Assembly (NCBI RefSeq): GCF_016859285.1
Contig: NC_053400.1
Location: forward strand, 11,397,546 to 11,461,545
Direction: 5' to 3'
DNA: 64,000 bases
From: Xiphias gladius
Lineage: Eukaryota > Chordata > Actinopteri > Istiophoriformes > Xiphiidae
Position numbers and translations under genes: made by a program. Under the pieces are notes generated by a model that was not told the DNA's origin, did no database searches, and saw only the letters and a program-made list of their open reading frames with translations. This document shows, piece after piece, positions 1-32,369 of this stretch. The stretch's first letter is position 1. Each line of letters starts with the position of its first letter.

Positions 1-80
1 GAATTGCTATGTTGTAATTTGAACATAAGTAATGCAATATCTACTTAGATAGTTTGTTATTCAGTGTGTACTGCTAGTCA

Positions 81-21610
<21,530 letters not shown>

Positions 21611-23339
21611 CGTTGGGGCTCGGCGAGGGTACCGGGGGTCTCGGCCGGACGAATGTGGGAGAGGAGCTCGTGTATTGATCACAAGATCTAGAGAGATGGG
21701 CCCAGCATTGCACCGGGTTTTTCTAAAAATAGTCAGTCGAGGATAATTTAGAAAAAGAAAAAAAAATGTTGGTGGAAATGTCTCCCCGATTCAAAGACCT
21801 TTCGAGGAGAGCGGTGGGTGAAGGGTCCCGGACGAAGCCAGCGGCTCAGGGACGCCGATGTGCAGCCATAGGCGGTGAAGAAGCCTCGTCGGATTGCGGA
21901 GGAGAGGTCTTCGGATGTCACAGAGATTGTCCACAGTGTTGTTCTGAAGATTCAAAGATGCGCAGACCGATGCGCATTTGCGCTCCGGCGGCCGCGGTTC
22001 GGTGATTAGAATGAAAGTGTTGCGCAAATTATTCCGACGGGAAGTGATGTAGCCGAAACATAGTCCGGTGATCAGCAGAGGTCTATTTTTATTTCCAGAA
22101 AAAAAAAAGAAAAAAGGGGGGGGGGGGCAGATGCTGGTAGGACACCAACGGCAGCAACGACAAAGCTGCGCGTGCCCTCTGCGCTCATGACCGTGGATAA
22201 ACACACACCTACACAGAGACACGCTCACTCACACACTCACACGCGTATAACAGGAATGTAATTCATGGTGTTTGTAAACTCAGGCAGTCATTGTGTTGCT
22301 ACTAAGCCTTCACTTCCCTCTCCGCGGATAAGTTTCAATTTTTCTTTTTTTCTTTTTTTTTTAAACGAGCTGAAAAGTGCACATTTTCATCTGCTGCCAT
22401 TTGGGGGAAGGTGTCCCTGCTCGTACGCTATTTGCTGAACCCTCGGCGACCACAGTGATAACTCCCACGATGCCCTAACTGTTCGGCAGCACCTGCGATA
22501 TTACTGTGACCTATACATTGCCAGCTGCTTGAGCGTTGGAGGTCAAGCCAGATGTGTCACAGACTTTTGCAGGGCACGAGCCAAATGTGTATCTAAAAGC
22601 GAGACCGGAGCGGCCGCGCTTCGAAACCTGCCGGGGGTCGTGCGGAGGCACGGCAAGCCGTCCCGCCGCACTTTCCACCAGCCGCACAGCTCCGCGCCTG
22701 TCCCGCAGTGCCCGAGCTCTCGCGCTCCTGCCGGGTTTTTTTGACGCGAGGACCTTATCTTGACGCTCCGGAGCTCACGGTCATTCATAAACTGTGCCAT
22801 CACATCAGTGGCCTGGGCGTTCTCAAGCTGTACGTACCACATCCCGTTCAAAGTTCAACACGGCCTCCTGCAAGCCACCCTATCCTCGCGCTGCGCCGCT
22901 GCAAGGGCGACCCCGTGTGGCCTGTTGAGGTAAACTGAACACAGTCTGCATACACCTCATTCTTTTAATTGCAGCAATTGAAATTAAAAAAACAAGAAAA
23001 AACAAGAAAAAAAAAACACCCCAGCACTTGATATATTTATAGCTAGACTTGTAGCTTTAAGAGGTACATTCTGTGACCTTTCTTTAGTTAAATATCTTTT
23101 TAACTGTAACACTTTAGTTTCAGAGTAAATCTGGGCCTGTAACTTGATTCTCCAATGTAAAGGCTTACCCTTTGACATTTGCCCACACCTCCATGCATGT
23201 GCGTTTTGCTGGGCTATTGCAGAGGTGCCAGTCTGTGTGCAACTGCAGAACAAACTTCCCTCCACTCTATAGCCCTCCCTCCAGTTTGTGCATAGGAGAC
23301 CACATTTAAAACATAACCCCACCTGAAACCTTGCACAGA

Positions 23340-23400
23340 CCAATCAGCTGGAGAAATGTCAGAGCAGACGGCACACCCTCCTTTGTTCAAAACCAATCAG
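23340..23400 (+). promoter_or_regulatory. Paired CCAAT boxes upstream of the CALHM-like gene
   Basis: Two identical CCAATCAG octamers at 23340-23347 and 23393-23400, 53 bp apart and about 150-210 bp before the ATG at 23549. Spacing and orientation suit NF-Y sites of a plus-strand promoter. This is inference from motif only. Confidence 0.4.
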
Positions 23401-23548
23401 AGTGGAAGTGTGGCATTTTGCCCGAGGGGAAAACTTACCCCTGGATGCGTTAATTACGCATCACTTAGCTGTTGCCAATGTGTTCACAACGGTGGACCCT
23501 CTTTTGGGCTTTTTACAGCGACTGTCTTCATTTTTCGGTCAATCTAGT

Positions 23549-24390
23549 ATGGAAAGTAGACAACAATGGCTTACCAGGCTGAAAAATGAACTTAGCAACA
23601 GTCCTCTGGTATCAAATGTGGCTTTTGGCTTTATCCTCATGGGACTAGAGAAGCTGGTGGAGCTGGAGTTTGAGTGTCCTTGCAACCCTACATGGAACGG
23701 AGTGTTTTCATCAGCATTCTTCGTCATTCCTGCCGTCATGGCCTTCACCTTGATGCTGATCATTCAAGGATGCAGATGTGATACGTGGTGCAGGAAAACT
23801 GTTTCCCTCTCCAGTTTCGTTCCTGCTATCGTGTGGCTGATATTGTTGTTCCTCGATGGCCAATACTTTGCTTGTGCTATGACAGACTGGGAGGGTAGAT
23901 ATGTACTAGTTGACAAGGCAGCTCCGCAGAAGTGGTGTGAGCCAATTAGTGAGGGAGATGTCACCCCACAAGAACTAATGCTCCGCTCGCAGCAGCTGTT
24001 TGTTTTTTCTCAGGTGAGTCGAATATTTTCTATCTCACAGAAGATTATGCAGGATGAGCAGAGTGAAAACACCTCCCCCTCAGAGTAGGCACTGTAGAGA
24101 AGCACATCCATGATGTCAAACTATTACCCTTTGTTGAGTATTAATATAGCTCTGTCAATAGACTTTGTTAACCAAAAATACACCTTTTCTGTTGACACCT
24201 ACTAAACAAAGTGTTGCTTCACTCTTTTGTACCCCAGGTTATAGGCATAGTCCTCCTCATTTTCATCTGTGTGGGTCTCATAGTGTATGTAATCAGAGAG
24301 AGCTGCCAACAAGAGGTGGAGATGCAGGATGCAGATGTAGCTGAGCTCACTGTGCTCAGGATGAGCTCTCTGCGGACCAGGACATCATGA
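23549..24390 (+). CDS. CALHM-family channel-like protein (short form)
   Basis: Calcium homeostasis modulator (CALHM/FAM26) family members form large-pore channels in the plasma membrane. Two exons, 23549-24013 and 24238-24390, joined in phase 0 with GT-AG sites, encode about 205 residues. The ATG at 23549 is the first in frame and has A at -3 and G at +4. Family marks: the CPC motif after the first helix (FECPCNPTWN), a second hydrophobic segment, then PAIVWLILLFLDGQYFACAM and KWCEP, whose cysteines suit the conserved extracellular disulfides. The second exon supplies a fourth membrane segment (VIGIVLLIFICVGLIVYVI) and a tail of about 30 residues. Usual family members exceed 300 residues because of a long C-terminal helical region that is missing here. 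Without splicing, the first exon would read through the intron and stop after 24 more codons, losing the fourth helix. Paralogue assignment is uncertain. Confidence 0.82.
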
Positions 24391-24691
24391 GAGGACTCAC
24401 ACCGCCCATCGCACCTGCCTTACAGGCATGGACACTTTGTAAATACCCTGAGCAGACTTTACTATGACTTTCCATAACTGTCATCAATGAGTGCAGTTAG
24501 AAAGTATTTTTCCCCTATAAAGACTGGACAGTGATGGTCAATGATGCTGCCATATGAGGCTGCGTAAATATAAATGACTGAAAACAGTGATTCTGTTATT
24601 TTCTCTGTATTGTCAGCGAATATGTACCCAGTGCTGTGCCTGTGCTCGTCTGATTCTGCAGTGCAATGAGTTATTAGTTTTTACCTGTCTT

Positions 24692-25284
24692 TAAAGGAAT
24701 AGTCAGAAATGGGAAATACACTTATACGCTTTTTGCTGAGCGCTAAATGACGAGATTGATGCCCTTCTCATGACCAGTAAACATGAAGCTACTGCCAGCA
24801 GCACATTAGCCTAGCTTGGCACAAAGACTGGAAGCAGGAAGGAAACATCCAGCCTGGCTTTGTCCAGAGGTAACAAAATTCACCTTCCAGCACCTCTAAA
24901 GGTCACTGATTCATCTGTTACATCTTGTTTGATTGATCCATACAACGACCCAAGTGTGAATATGGATAATTCTGCGTTTTACGGGAGGTTATTTGCTAGT
25001 CGTCTCCTTGACTGGGAGCAGTTGCTAGGCAACCGGCAGAGACTACAGAAAGTTTTTGCACCCAGTTTAGAGATAGATTGATGCCACTCAATCTATAACC
25101 CCACCGACCCCCAAAAATGGTTTCCCTCTTTTTCCAGTGTTTATGCTATATTAAGCTAACTCTCTACCGATTCCAGCTTCATATTTAGTGTACAGATATG
25201 AGAGTGGTATTGATAATCTCATCCCAGTCTCGGTAAGAGAGTGAATAAGCGCGGTTCCCAAAATATCTAACTATTCCTTTAAAG
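24692..25284. repeat. Complete MITE with terminal inverted repeats (copy 2)
   Basis: The left end CTTTAAAGGAATAGT (24692) is matched in inverted orientation by ACTATTCCTTTAAAG at the right end (25284). The inner sequence also mirrors: GGGAAATACACTTAT on the left against GAATAAGCGCGGTTCCC on the right. Length is about 593 bp. TTAA within both ends could be the target duplication, but this cannot be separated from the terminal repeat. It lies between the CALHM-like stop codon and the first downstream AATAAA, so it is probably transcribed in that 3' UTR. A 73-codon frame inside (24860-25081) does not look like a protein. Confidence 0.85.
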
Positions 25285-25654
25285 TGATATTTCACTTTTT
25301 TCACGTTTCGTGAATTTTTAGTGGACATGAATTGTTAGCCACCAGCTCTGAGATACTCAGTCGGTACCGCTCTCTGGTATTTCAAAGTGAAATTTCACTT
25401 GAAATATTTTTGTTTTTCCCCGTGGGTAGCAAATGTCTCCGGACTTATGTAGGGTCGGACCCCCGTCATGTCTAATCCTACCTAACGGTGATGATTCAGA
25501 ATGAACGGATATTCCTAATGATTTACCTGTATGACAGCTAGAGATGTAAAACCATGTATATGATGTTTTGTATCATGGCTGCAACCAGCCAAAAGTAGGA
25601 TGTAGACACAAAATCTATAACAATATTTGCAGCATGTTTTTTTTATTGTTTTGT

Positions 25655-25660
25655 AATAAA
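25655..25660 (+). terminator. Polyadenylation signal AATAAA, CALHM-like gene
   Basis: First AATAAA found after the stop at 24390. Its use would give a 3' UTR of about 1.3 kb that includes the MITE. Confidence 0.5.
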
Positions 25661-25984
25661 AGAATTTATTTATTTAAGTGAAAACCCTCAGGGATTTTGT
25701 ACAGTTATGTCATAATAGCGTGTTAGTTTCCACAATTCTCACAAACCTCCAATCTTGGGAATTTGAGTTTGTCGTACAGAGAGATTAACTCAGTTGTGAA
25801 ACTAGGTTTTACTGTAACATCTCTGTAGCAATTGAATTTTACAAATACCAGTACACTGTTGGACTAAACATAATCATTTGAATTTTGCTGTTTTCACATT
25901 CAAAGGAAACTATGGTGTCTACCTTTGGTGGGCGTATTGTAAATGCCACAGATTCAATGCCTTAACACAGTTAGAACATGGGCC

Positions 25985-26616
25985 CGAATCAGACTAACAC
26001 ATGCTACTAATAGAATTATATCTGCAGAGGAATACAAAGACTGTCTGTAGATTCTCAGGTGAGCAGCACCTTTGTGTTTTAGGACATTTTCTGTCAACAA
26101 GAGACTGTGGTTAAATGGATTTATTGGCTGATCTCTGCAGCTTTGAGATTCTCGGCAGGTCTGTCTAACCCGACACTTACAGCTGTAGTTTAGTTCTGAC
26201 TTGTATTTCTTGTTATTTACAACATTGCCCAAGCAACGGTTAAGCCCATTAAGTGTAGAAATTGGGGCAGACCTTGCATGTTCATCCTGTGGCAGAGCTT
26301 ATTCAAGACTTCCTGTATGGCCCTGAGGAAGTTCCTCTCTTTATCCTCTGCGCCTCCCACACTTTTAGACACAGCGGGGTGTCACATTCATCAGCAAACA
26401 AATGTAAATCCACAACTGGGATTCAACAGACTCTTAAGCTACTTTATTTCCTTTGATGAATAACAAACTTTTTTATTTTTTATGACTTTGATGGTAAATT
26501 GTTCTTGCCCGGCGTAGCTTGTCCATCACTCTCCTGAATTTGGGAAGTAATTTGGCAAATGCTTGAGCTATCTCACTTTTTTGGTAAATTTCACCTATAA
26601 AAGTTTCCAGAGACAT
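25985..26616 (-). pseudogene. UDP-glucuronosyltransferase pseudogene fragment
   Basis: Three separated blocks match the C-terminal half of the intact UGT genes nearby, in the right order on the minus strand. 26616-26506 reads MSLETFIGEIY then AQAFAKLLPK (intact genes: MSLGTLIGEL, AAAFAKLPQK). About 26345-26270 reads AIQEVL then RMNMQ. About 26150-25990 reads RDQPINPF then KHKGAAHLR then YSSADIILL. The donor-binding signature region around HGGTNG is missing, and about 110 bp is inserted between the second and third blocks. Frames differ between blocks. No N-terminal half was found upstream. Confidence 0.85.
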
Positions 26617-27780
26617 ATCCACGTCCAAGCATTAAGGGACAGCTTTAGGGACTGTGGGAAAAGGAGACCAAAGCACAATGGCAATTCTGACAAGGAAATG
26701 TTGCTGTAAATATCAACGCCTGTGAACCTATGCAAAAATCATAATATAGCCACTTCTTCTCTCTCTGTATCAAGTGTTTTTCATACATTAAAAACAAAAT
26801 AAGTCCTCCAGTAATCCAACCTCCTTGAGAGGACAGTCAAAGAGGCCTGAGAAATGAGTAAACTAGTGAAATGGTTATTTTTTGACATTGCGCATGCCAA
26901 TCCAGACCAAAGCTAGAGGAAATTAGAAATACCATATTAGTGAAAAGTATTCAAAACCACTTGAGTATCTTGTGTCCATGTCCAGCATTCATCATCTAAA
27001 GTGTTGATCAAACATGTCAGTTTGTTTTATGTCTAGAATGCAATCTCCAACTTCTCCTCAACATCGAGGTAAATGTAATTTTATGTGTTGAATGAAAAAG
27101 TAAGATTGGGCTATCACAAGATAGTCCAGATTACAAAATCCTACAGGTAAAAGAAACACAGTAAAGGGTATACAAAGAAAGGTTTTAAGCATTTATAAGG
27201 GCCCAGTATAACCCTGGCGTGTCACTTTAATCTTTGTGTGTGAAATTGGATATGTTTAAATCCATACAAGCCTACACTTGGCTTGGATGAGATAAGAACA
27301 TGAATCCTCAATACTGTGCAATACTGAGGAAAGAATGTAGTCATTTTAAAAAAATCTAAAATCTAAGTATATTGTGCTGCAGTGTAAGAGTGAATTTGAA
27401 GTCTTTCCTTATGCAAGGGGTTCTTTCCACCGTGCTAATTAAAGAGGACAAGCTTATGAACAGTAAGCAACTTATTTTGAAATTTTAAAAAGGCTTTTAT
27501 TTTGTTCCCTCTAAAGCAGCAATGCTACTGTACATTTTGTGACATATGTGTTCTTCCTTGTGGATAAAATGAATAATTATAAAGCACTGAATGATTTTGA
27601 TTTGTTGTCTTTTTTAATAGAATCAGCATTACAGCTTTTGCAACTCTTTGGAAATGTATTTTCAATCTCCCCATCAAATCACAGTAAAAACAACTAAAGC
27701 CAAAATTTCAAATTTTCACATATTTAGAAGTACACATATTTGTACATATTTGCACAATACACATATTTGTGGTTTAAATT
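26617..27780. other. Intergenic, no gene seen
   Basis: AT-rich spacer between two UGT relics. I see no coding segment or clear repeat structure. Confidence 0.5.
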
Positions 27781-27966
27781 TCAGTTTGAATGCCACTTTG
27801 ATTTTTCAATCACCTTTTTATCCTTTTTTGGTCTCAGACAGAGTTTACAGCATAAACACCTTATTAGGGCAACAAAGGTGCCCAGAATAATCAGCACAAC
27901 TCCAACTATGAGTAGCATCACATCTTCAGAGTGGTAGGGTGGTTCAACAAACCAAGAGATGCGCAT
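27781..27966 (-). pseudogene. UGT C-terminal relic (transmembrane segment and tail)
   Basis: A 61-codon frame with YHSEDVMLLIVGVVLIILG, a further hydrophobic stretch and a basic tail (RPKKDKK). The intact UGT genes have YHSVDVVLFLL, a membrane helix and a basic tail at the same place. The preceding catalytic part is absent. Upstream in the minus sense the sequence runs directly into the 3' flank of the intact gene at 28373. It is probably the remains of a deleted array member. Confidence 0.75.
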
Positions 27967-29236
27967 GTTTTTTCTTCAGTCCATATTGTTTTAAGATTTT
28001 ATTGGGAACTTGAGGTCTTTTTTCAGAATCTTTGCATTTAATGTAGTTTTTAATGCAGTGTACAGAAAAATAGAGAATAGAAGAGGTCAAATTTGTATCT
28101 CAATTTTATCAACTTAGTCTACTAGTCCTATGGTAGTTTGCATTTGCTGTGAGTTTTAAGATTTTCATTTGTTTAGAGCCAAAAGTAATTGTTAAAGTGA
28201 TGCATGCATACTGATAAGTGAAATGACTCTGCTTGTATCAAAGTACAGTCAGTAAAGCACAGTCAAACAGTCGGTCAACATCATCATCTACTCTTTTAAT
28301 ATTCAACTGATCACCGCCAGAATGAAAGTAACATATTAACACGTATCAAAATAAACAAAGCTTCCTTCTCTGCTAGTCAGATTTCATTTTTCTTTTCAAA
28401 CACAGTCTGAAGCACGACCATACTAACCCAACAAAAATGAACAAAATAAGCAGTGTAACTGTCAGCAAAAATAAAACGACATCTACTGAGTGGTAGGAAT
28501 ACCAGGGCAGTCTGTAGGACTCTGTTCTCAGGTGAGCCGCACCTTTGTGTCTCATGACAAACTCTATCCAGAAGAGGGCGGTGTCCAGCCGCTTCATTGG
28601 CTGATCTCTGTGCAGCCTGGAGAGTCTCTGCATGTTCATCCTGTAGGAGGGCTCGTGCAGGACTTCCTGTATGACAGTCTGAAATGCTTTGCTGTCCAAT
28701 TCAGATATATCCACAACCATTGCAGCGCCCTTTGCTCTCACTCTGGAGAGGTTGTCGGCTTGATCAAACACAAAGGGAATGCCTACAATTGGAACCCCGT
28801 GATATATAGACTCATAGATTCCATTTGTTCCCCCATGACTTACAAATAGTTTAGTCTTTGGATGTCCTAGGAGGTCATTCTGTGGCAACCAGTCGACTAG
28901 TAAAGTGTTGTTGCCCAGAGTGGCTGGTCTGTCACCTTTATACCTCCAGATGACTTTCTGTGGTAATTTAGCAAAAGCTGCAGCGATTTCATCGGCTAAA
29001 TCGTGGGGAAGCTCTCCAATCAAAGTCCCCAGAGACATGATGATGACTCCATGCTCTCCAGAACTCTGCACAAACTCCTCCAGGTGTTGAGGCAGAGGTT
29101 TTGCGTCTTTACACTGGAACCCTCCCATATAGATAACATTAGGCATGGTGGGACGAGGGAACTCAAACACAAAGTCCACTCTCATCAGCCACAGGTCTGC
29201 TGCTTGAAACAAGGAGAAATAGTCCACATCTGGGCC
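27943..29236 (-). repeat. Duplicated block, copy A (UGT 3' half plus 3' flank)
   Basis: Nearly identical to 30981-32369. It covers the last 288 codons of the UGT gene and about 430 bp of 3' flank. Homology stops abruptly at the GGGCC beginning the codons for GPDVDYFSLF. Copy B carries about 100 extra bp (about 31284-31385) in the flank. Confidence 0.9.
27998..28003 (-). terminator. Polyadenylation signal AATAAA, UGT gene A
   Basis: AATAAA on the minus strand about 370 bp after the UGT stop codon. The same signal is kept in the duplicated copy at 31037-31042. Confidence 0.55.
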
Positions 29237-29947
29237 TAAATATTTTTCAGTTAAGGCAACATAATGTGGTAAAACAAACTGTGCAATTTGCATTTGTGTT
29301 AAGCCAAAAACAATGACATTAAGAAGTCTCTCGAGAAAGCTCATTTTGTCTGATAGCTCTGTCCCTGTCATTGGAACATAAGAAAGAGGAGAGGGTGCAA
29401 TTGAAAAATGGCCTTCACCTTGACTAGTCCATCTGACATTGAAAACAAAAGGTAATCTGAGGTAGTGGGCAAATATAACACCCCCTGGTGTAGCAGGGTC
29501 TGTGAGGACAAGGTCATATTTGGTATCCCGTAGTGATTGTATCAGATCTTTGTTTTCAAAAAGCAGCTCCAGCATTTTGCATGTTTTCCTATTAATCTCA
29601 CTGGCCAGTTCTGTTTGTTCCATTTCCAGTTTAAAACGTGCCCAGACAGACTTCCTTTCCCTCTGGATTTCCAGCAACCGGGCCAGATACGTAGTTATAA
29701 ATTCTTCTTCCAATCCAAACTCTATATCAAGTGTAACTGAAGTATAGAATGGGGAGGTTTCCTTGATGTACCAGCTGTTTGATGATCGCACAACAGAAAC
29801 CTGGTGACCCCTCGAGTGTAGTTCCTCTATAATGACTTTCATGTTAACCCAGTGGCTCATGTCTACTGGAAAAACAAGTACCTTCCCACCATAAACCAAA
29901 GTTGGACAGAGCCAGCAGAGTTTGATCCAGACCCAGGGCCACTTCAT
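28373..29947 (-). CDS. ugt5-like: UDP-glucuronosyltransferase, UGT5-like (gene A)
   Basis: ER-membrane enzyme that transfers glucuronic acid from UDP-glucuronate to small lipophilic substrates, aiding their clearance. 524 residues in one uninterrupted exon. I chose the ATG at 29947 rather than the in-frame ATG at 29992, because a splice acceptor (CTTCTTCCCAG at 29961) separates them and the chosen start gives a signal peptide (MKWPWVWIKL...). Features: SHWVNM near residue 38, carrying the family catalytic His; DLVLTDPA with its Asp; the UGT signature WLPQNDLLGHPKTKLFVSHGG then TNGIYESIYHGVP; one C-terminal membrane helix; and a KMKSD end that fits a KxKxx ER-retrieval motif. The intron-free coding region suits fish UGT5, unlike UGT1/UGT2 with shared 3' exons. 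The last 288 codons are almost identical to gene B. Confidence 0.93.
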   Translation of the reverse strand: MKWPWVWIKLCWLCPTLVYGGKVLVFPVDMSHWVNMKVIIEELHSRGHQVSVVRSSNSWYIKETSPFYTSVTLDIEFGLEEEFITTYLARLLEIQRERKSVWARFKLEMEQTELASEINRKTCKMLELLFENKDLIQSLRDTKYDLVLTDPATPGGVIFAHYLRLPFVFNVRWTSQGEGHFSIAPSPLSYVPMTGTELSDKMSFLERLLNVIVFGLTQMQIAQFVLPHYVALTEKYLGPDVDYFSLFQAADLWLMRVDFVFEFPRPTMPNVIYMGGFQCKDAKPLPQHLEEFVQSSGEHGVIIMSLGTLIGELPHDLADEIAAAFAKLPQKVIWRYKGDRPATLGNNTLLVDWLPQNDLLGHPKTKLFVSHGGTNGIYESIYHGVPIVGIPFVFDQADNLSRVRAKGAAMVVDISELDSKAFQTVIQEVLHEPSYRMNMQRLSRLHRDQPMKRLDTALFWIEFVMRHKGAAHLRTESYRLPWYSYHSVDVVLFLLTVTLLILFIFVGLVWSCFRLCLKRKMKSD

Positions 29948-30003
29948 TTTTATTCTAAAGCTGGGAAGAAAGCATATTATGTCTTGGCTCATATCTTATC
30001 AAA

Positions 30004-30980
30004 TGCATGATTTTCAAATTTTTTTCAGTGTTTTTTTGAATCAAAACAGTAGTTAATATCAGTCATTTATCAATAAAAATCCTATTTACCCTCTTTCTAG
30101 AATACCTATATCTACTATATTTAAGTTTTTTTGCTTTATTAATTTTGTAGAAGAATGTATAGAATGCTGCAGTTATTTTCTCCACAGAAAGTCAAAAATA
30201 AGATTAATAACAAGCGAAAAGGGGGGAGGGGTGTTTAAGAATGCTTTTTATTTAACCTAATTAGTGACTTATATATCCAGTAACTCAATATTTGTCGACA
30301 TGCAAACTATAAAAATGAACTTCTGGAAATACACAGAAATCCGAATCCAAAAAATAGCTACCGTATTAGTAATTTCTATTGGCAGAAGATTTAAACATGC
30401 CAACATTACCTATATTGGTAGCCAGTGTAGTTGTTTTTCAGTCTTCCTCCTTTGCCAGAGAGCAGAACATGTGCTAGTCCCTCCAGGGTCCAGTCTGAGC
30501 AGGACTTTCATACTGCAATCTCATGTTCTTAAACACACAGGTGATAAGGAAGTACAAAGTGGAGTAAAGGTAGCCCATGGTGTTTAATTATTATGCCAAA
30601 CATCAGTGAGAAAACTGAATGACTGGGAAAACAATAACTTTGAGAACTGCAGGGTTATTTTGCTGTGTTCCAAGTGTTTAGTTACATAAAAGGTTGAGAC
30701 TGAGACAACATTGCAGTTTGCTAATTTTATTGCAAATCCATAATTCTGTCTCCCTCAGAAAGCTACAGCTACATGCTTCGATGGTGTGACCAACTACGTT
30801 TCTTATGTGGTCTAAAATGCTTGAGTGTGTGTTCAGTTGCTTTTTGTAAAGTAACATTTTTTATAGCGGATATTTTACTTCAACAGGCTAGAAAACTACT
30901 GTAAATGACTGAACAGCATAACCTGCTGGCTGATCAAGCTTTCAGCAAACCTTCATTTAAAAGTTTTTTAATGCATATAT
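30004..30980. other. Intergenic between UGT genes A and B
   Basis: AT-rich spacer. By analogy with gene B it should hold the non-coding first exon and promoter of gene A, but I could not place them. The 107-codon plus-strand frame at 30264-30587 resembles nothing known. Confidence 0.4.
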
Positions 30981-32369
30981 TTCATCAAACCAAGAGATGT
31001 GCATGTTTTTTCTTCAGTCCCGTATTGTTTTAAGATTTTATTGGGAACTTGAGGCCTTTTTTCAGCATCTTTGCATTTAATGTAGTTTTTAATGCAGTGT
31101 ACAGAAAAATAGAGAATAGAAGAGGTCAAATTTGTATCTCAATTTCATCAAGTTAGTCTACTAGTCCTATGGTAGTTTGCATTTGCTGTGAGTTTTACGA
31201 TTTTCATTTGTTTAGAGCCAAAAGTAATTGTTTAAGTGATGCATGCATACTGATAAGTGAAATGACTGTGCTTGTATCAAAGTAATCAAACAGACTTCAT
31301 TCAGCAAGTTGGCGCTCAAAACTTACAGTTAGTTTTTATCTTTTATCTATCTCGAAAACTTTAGGTAGGACACATGCAGTCAGCTTAAAGCACAGTCAAA
31401 CAGTCGGTCAACATCATCATCTACTCTTTTAATATTCAACTGATCACAGCCAGAATGAAAGTAACATATTAACAAGTATCAAAATAAACAAAGCTTCCTT
31501 CTCTGCTAGTCAGATTTCATTTTTCTTTTCAAACACAGTCTGAAGCACGACCATACTAACCCAACAAAAATGAACAAAATAAGCAGTGCAACTGTCAGCA
31601 AAAATAAAACGACATCTACAGAGTGGTAGGAATACCAGGGCAGTCTGTAGGACTCTGTTCTCAGGTGAGCTGCACCTTTGTGTCTCATGACAAACTCTAT
31701 CCAGAAGAGGGCGCGGTCCAGCGGCTTCATTGGCTGATCTCTGTGCAGCCTGGAGAGTCTCTGCATGTTCATCCTGTAGGAGGGCTCGTGCAGGACTTCC
31801 TGTATGACAGTCTGAAATACTTTGCTGTCCAATTCAGATAAATCCACAACCATTGCAGCGCCCTTTGCTCTCACTCTGGAGAGGTTGTCGGCTTGATCAA
31901 ACACAAAGGGAATGCCTACAATTGGAACCCCGTGATATATAGACTCATAGATTCCATTTGTTCCCCCATGACTTACAAATAGTTTAGTCTTTGGATGTCC
32001 TAGGAGGTCATTCTGTGGCAACCAGTCGACTAGTAAAGTGTTGTTGCCCAGAGTGGCTGGTCTGTCACCTTTATACCTCCAGATGACTTTCTGTGGTAAT
32101 TTAGCAAAAGCTGCAGCGATTTCATCGGCTAAATCGTGGGGAAGCTCTCCAATCAAAGTCCCCAGAGACATGATGATGACTCCATGCTCTCCAGAACTCT
32201 GCACAAACTCCTCCAGGTGTTGAGGCAGAGGTTTTGCGTCTTTACACTGGAACCCTCCCATATAGATAACATTAGGCATGGTGGGACGAGGGAACTCAAA
32301 CACAAAGTCCACTCTCATCAGCCACAGGTCTGCTGCTTGAAACAAGGAGAAATAGTCCACATCTGGGCC
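30981..32369 (-). repeat. Duplicated block, copy B (UGT 3' half plus 3' flank)
   Basis: Partner of 27943-29236. Coding parts align codon for codon over 864 bp. The 3' flank differs mainly by the extra stretch at about 31284-31385. Confidence 0.9.
31037..31042 (-). terminator. Polyadenylation signal AATAAA, UGT gene B
   Basis: AATAAA on the minus strand about 465 bp after the stop codon, in duplicated flank shared with gene A. Confidence 0.55.

Noticed and set aside
21791..22228. 145-codon minus-strand frame upstream of nptn
   Set aside because: Lies in the CpG-rich promoter region, crosses a poly-G run (read as poly-Pro/Phe) and has no family similarity.
24014..24088. Read-through end of the CALHM-like first exon
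   Set aside because: A strong GTGAGT donor at 24014 and an in-phase acceptor give the missing fourth membrane helix, so the spliced form is preferred.
28490..28849. 119-codon plus-strand frame, also repeated near 31623 and in antisense at 49035-49445
   Set aside because: Antisense shadow of the conserved UGT C-terminal coding sequence; it recurs only because the UGT genes recur.
29948..29992. Earlier in-frame ATG for UGT gene A
   Set aside because: A splice acceptor at 29961 lies between it and the next ATG, genes B and C have the same acceptor-then-ATG layout, and the later start gives a proper signal peptide.
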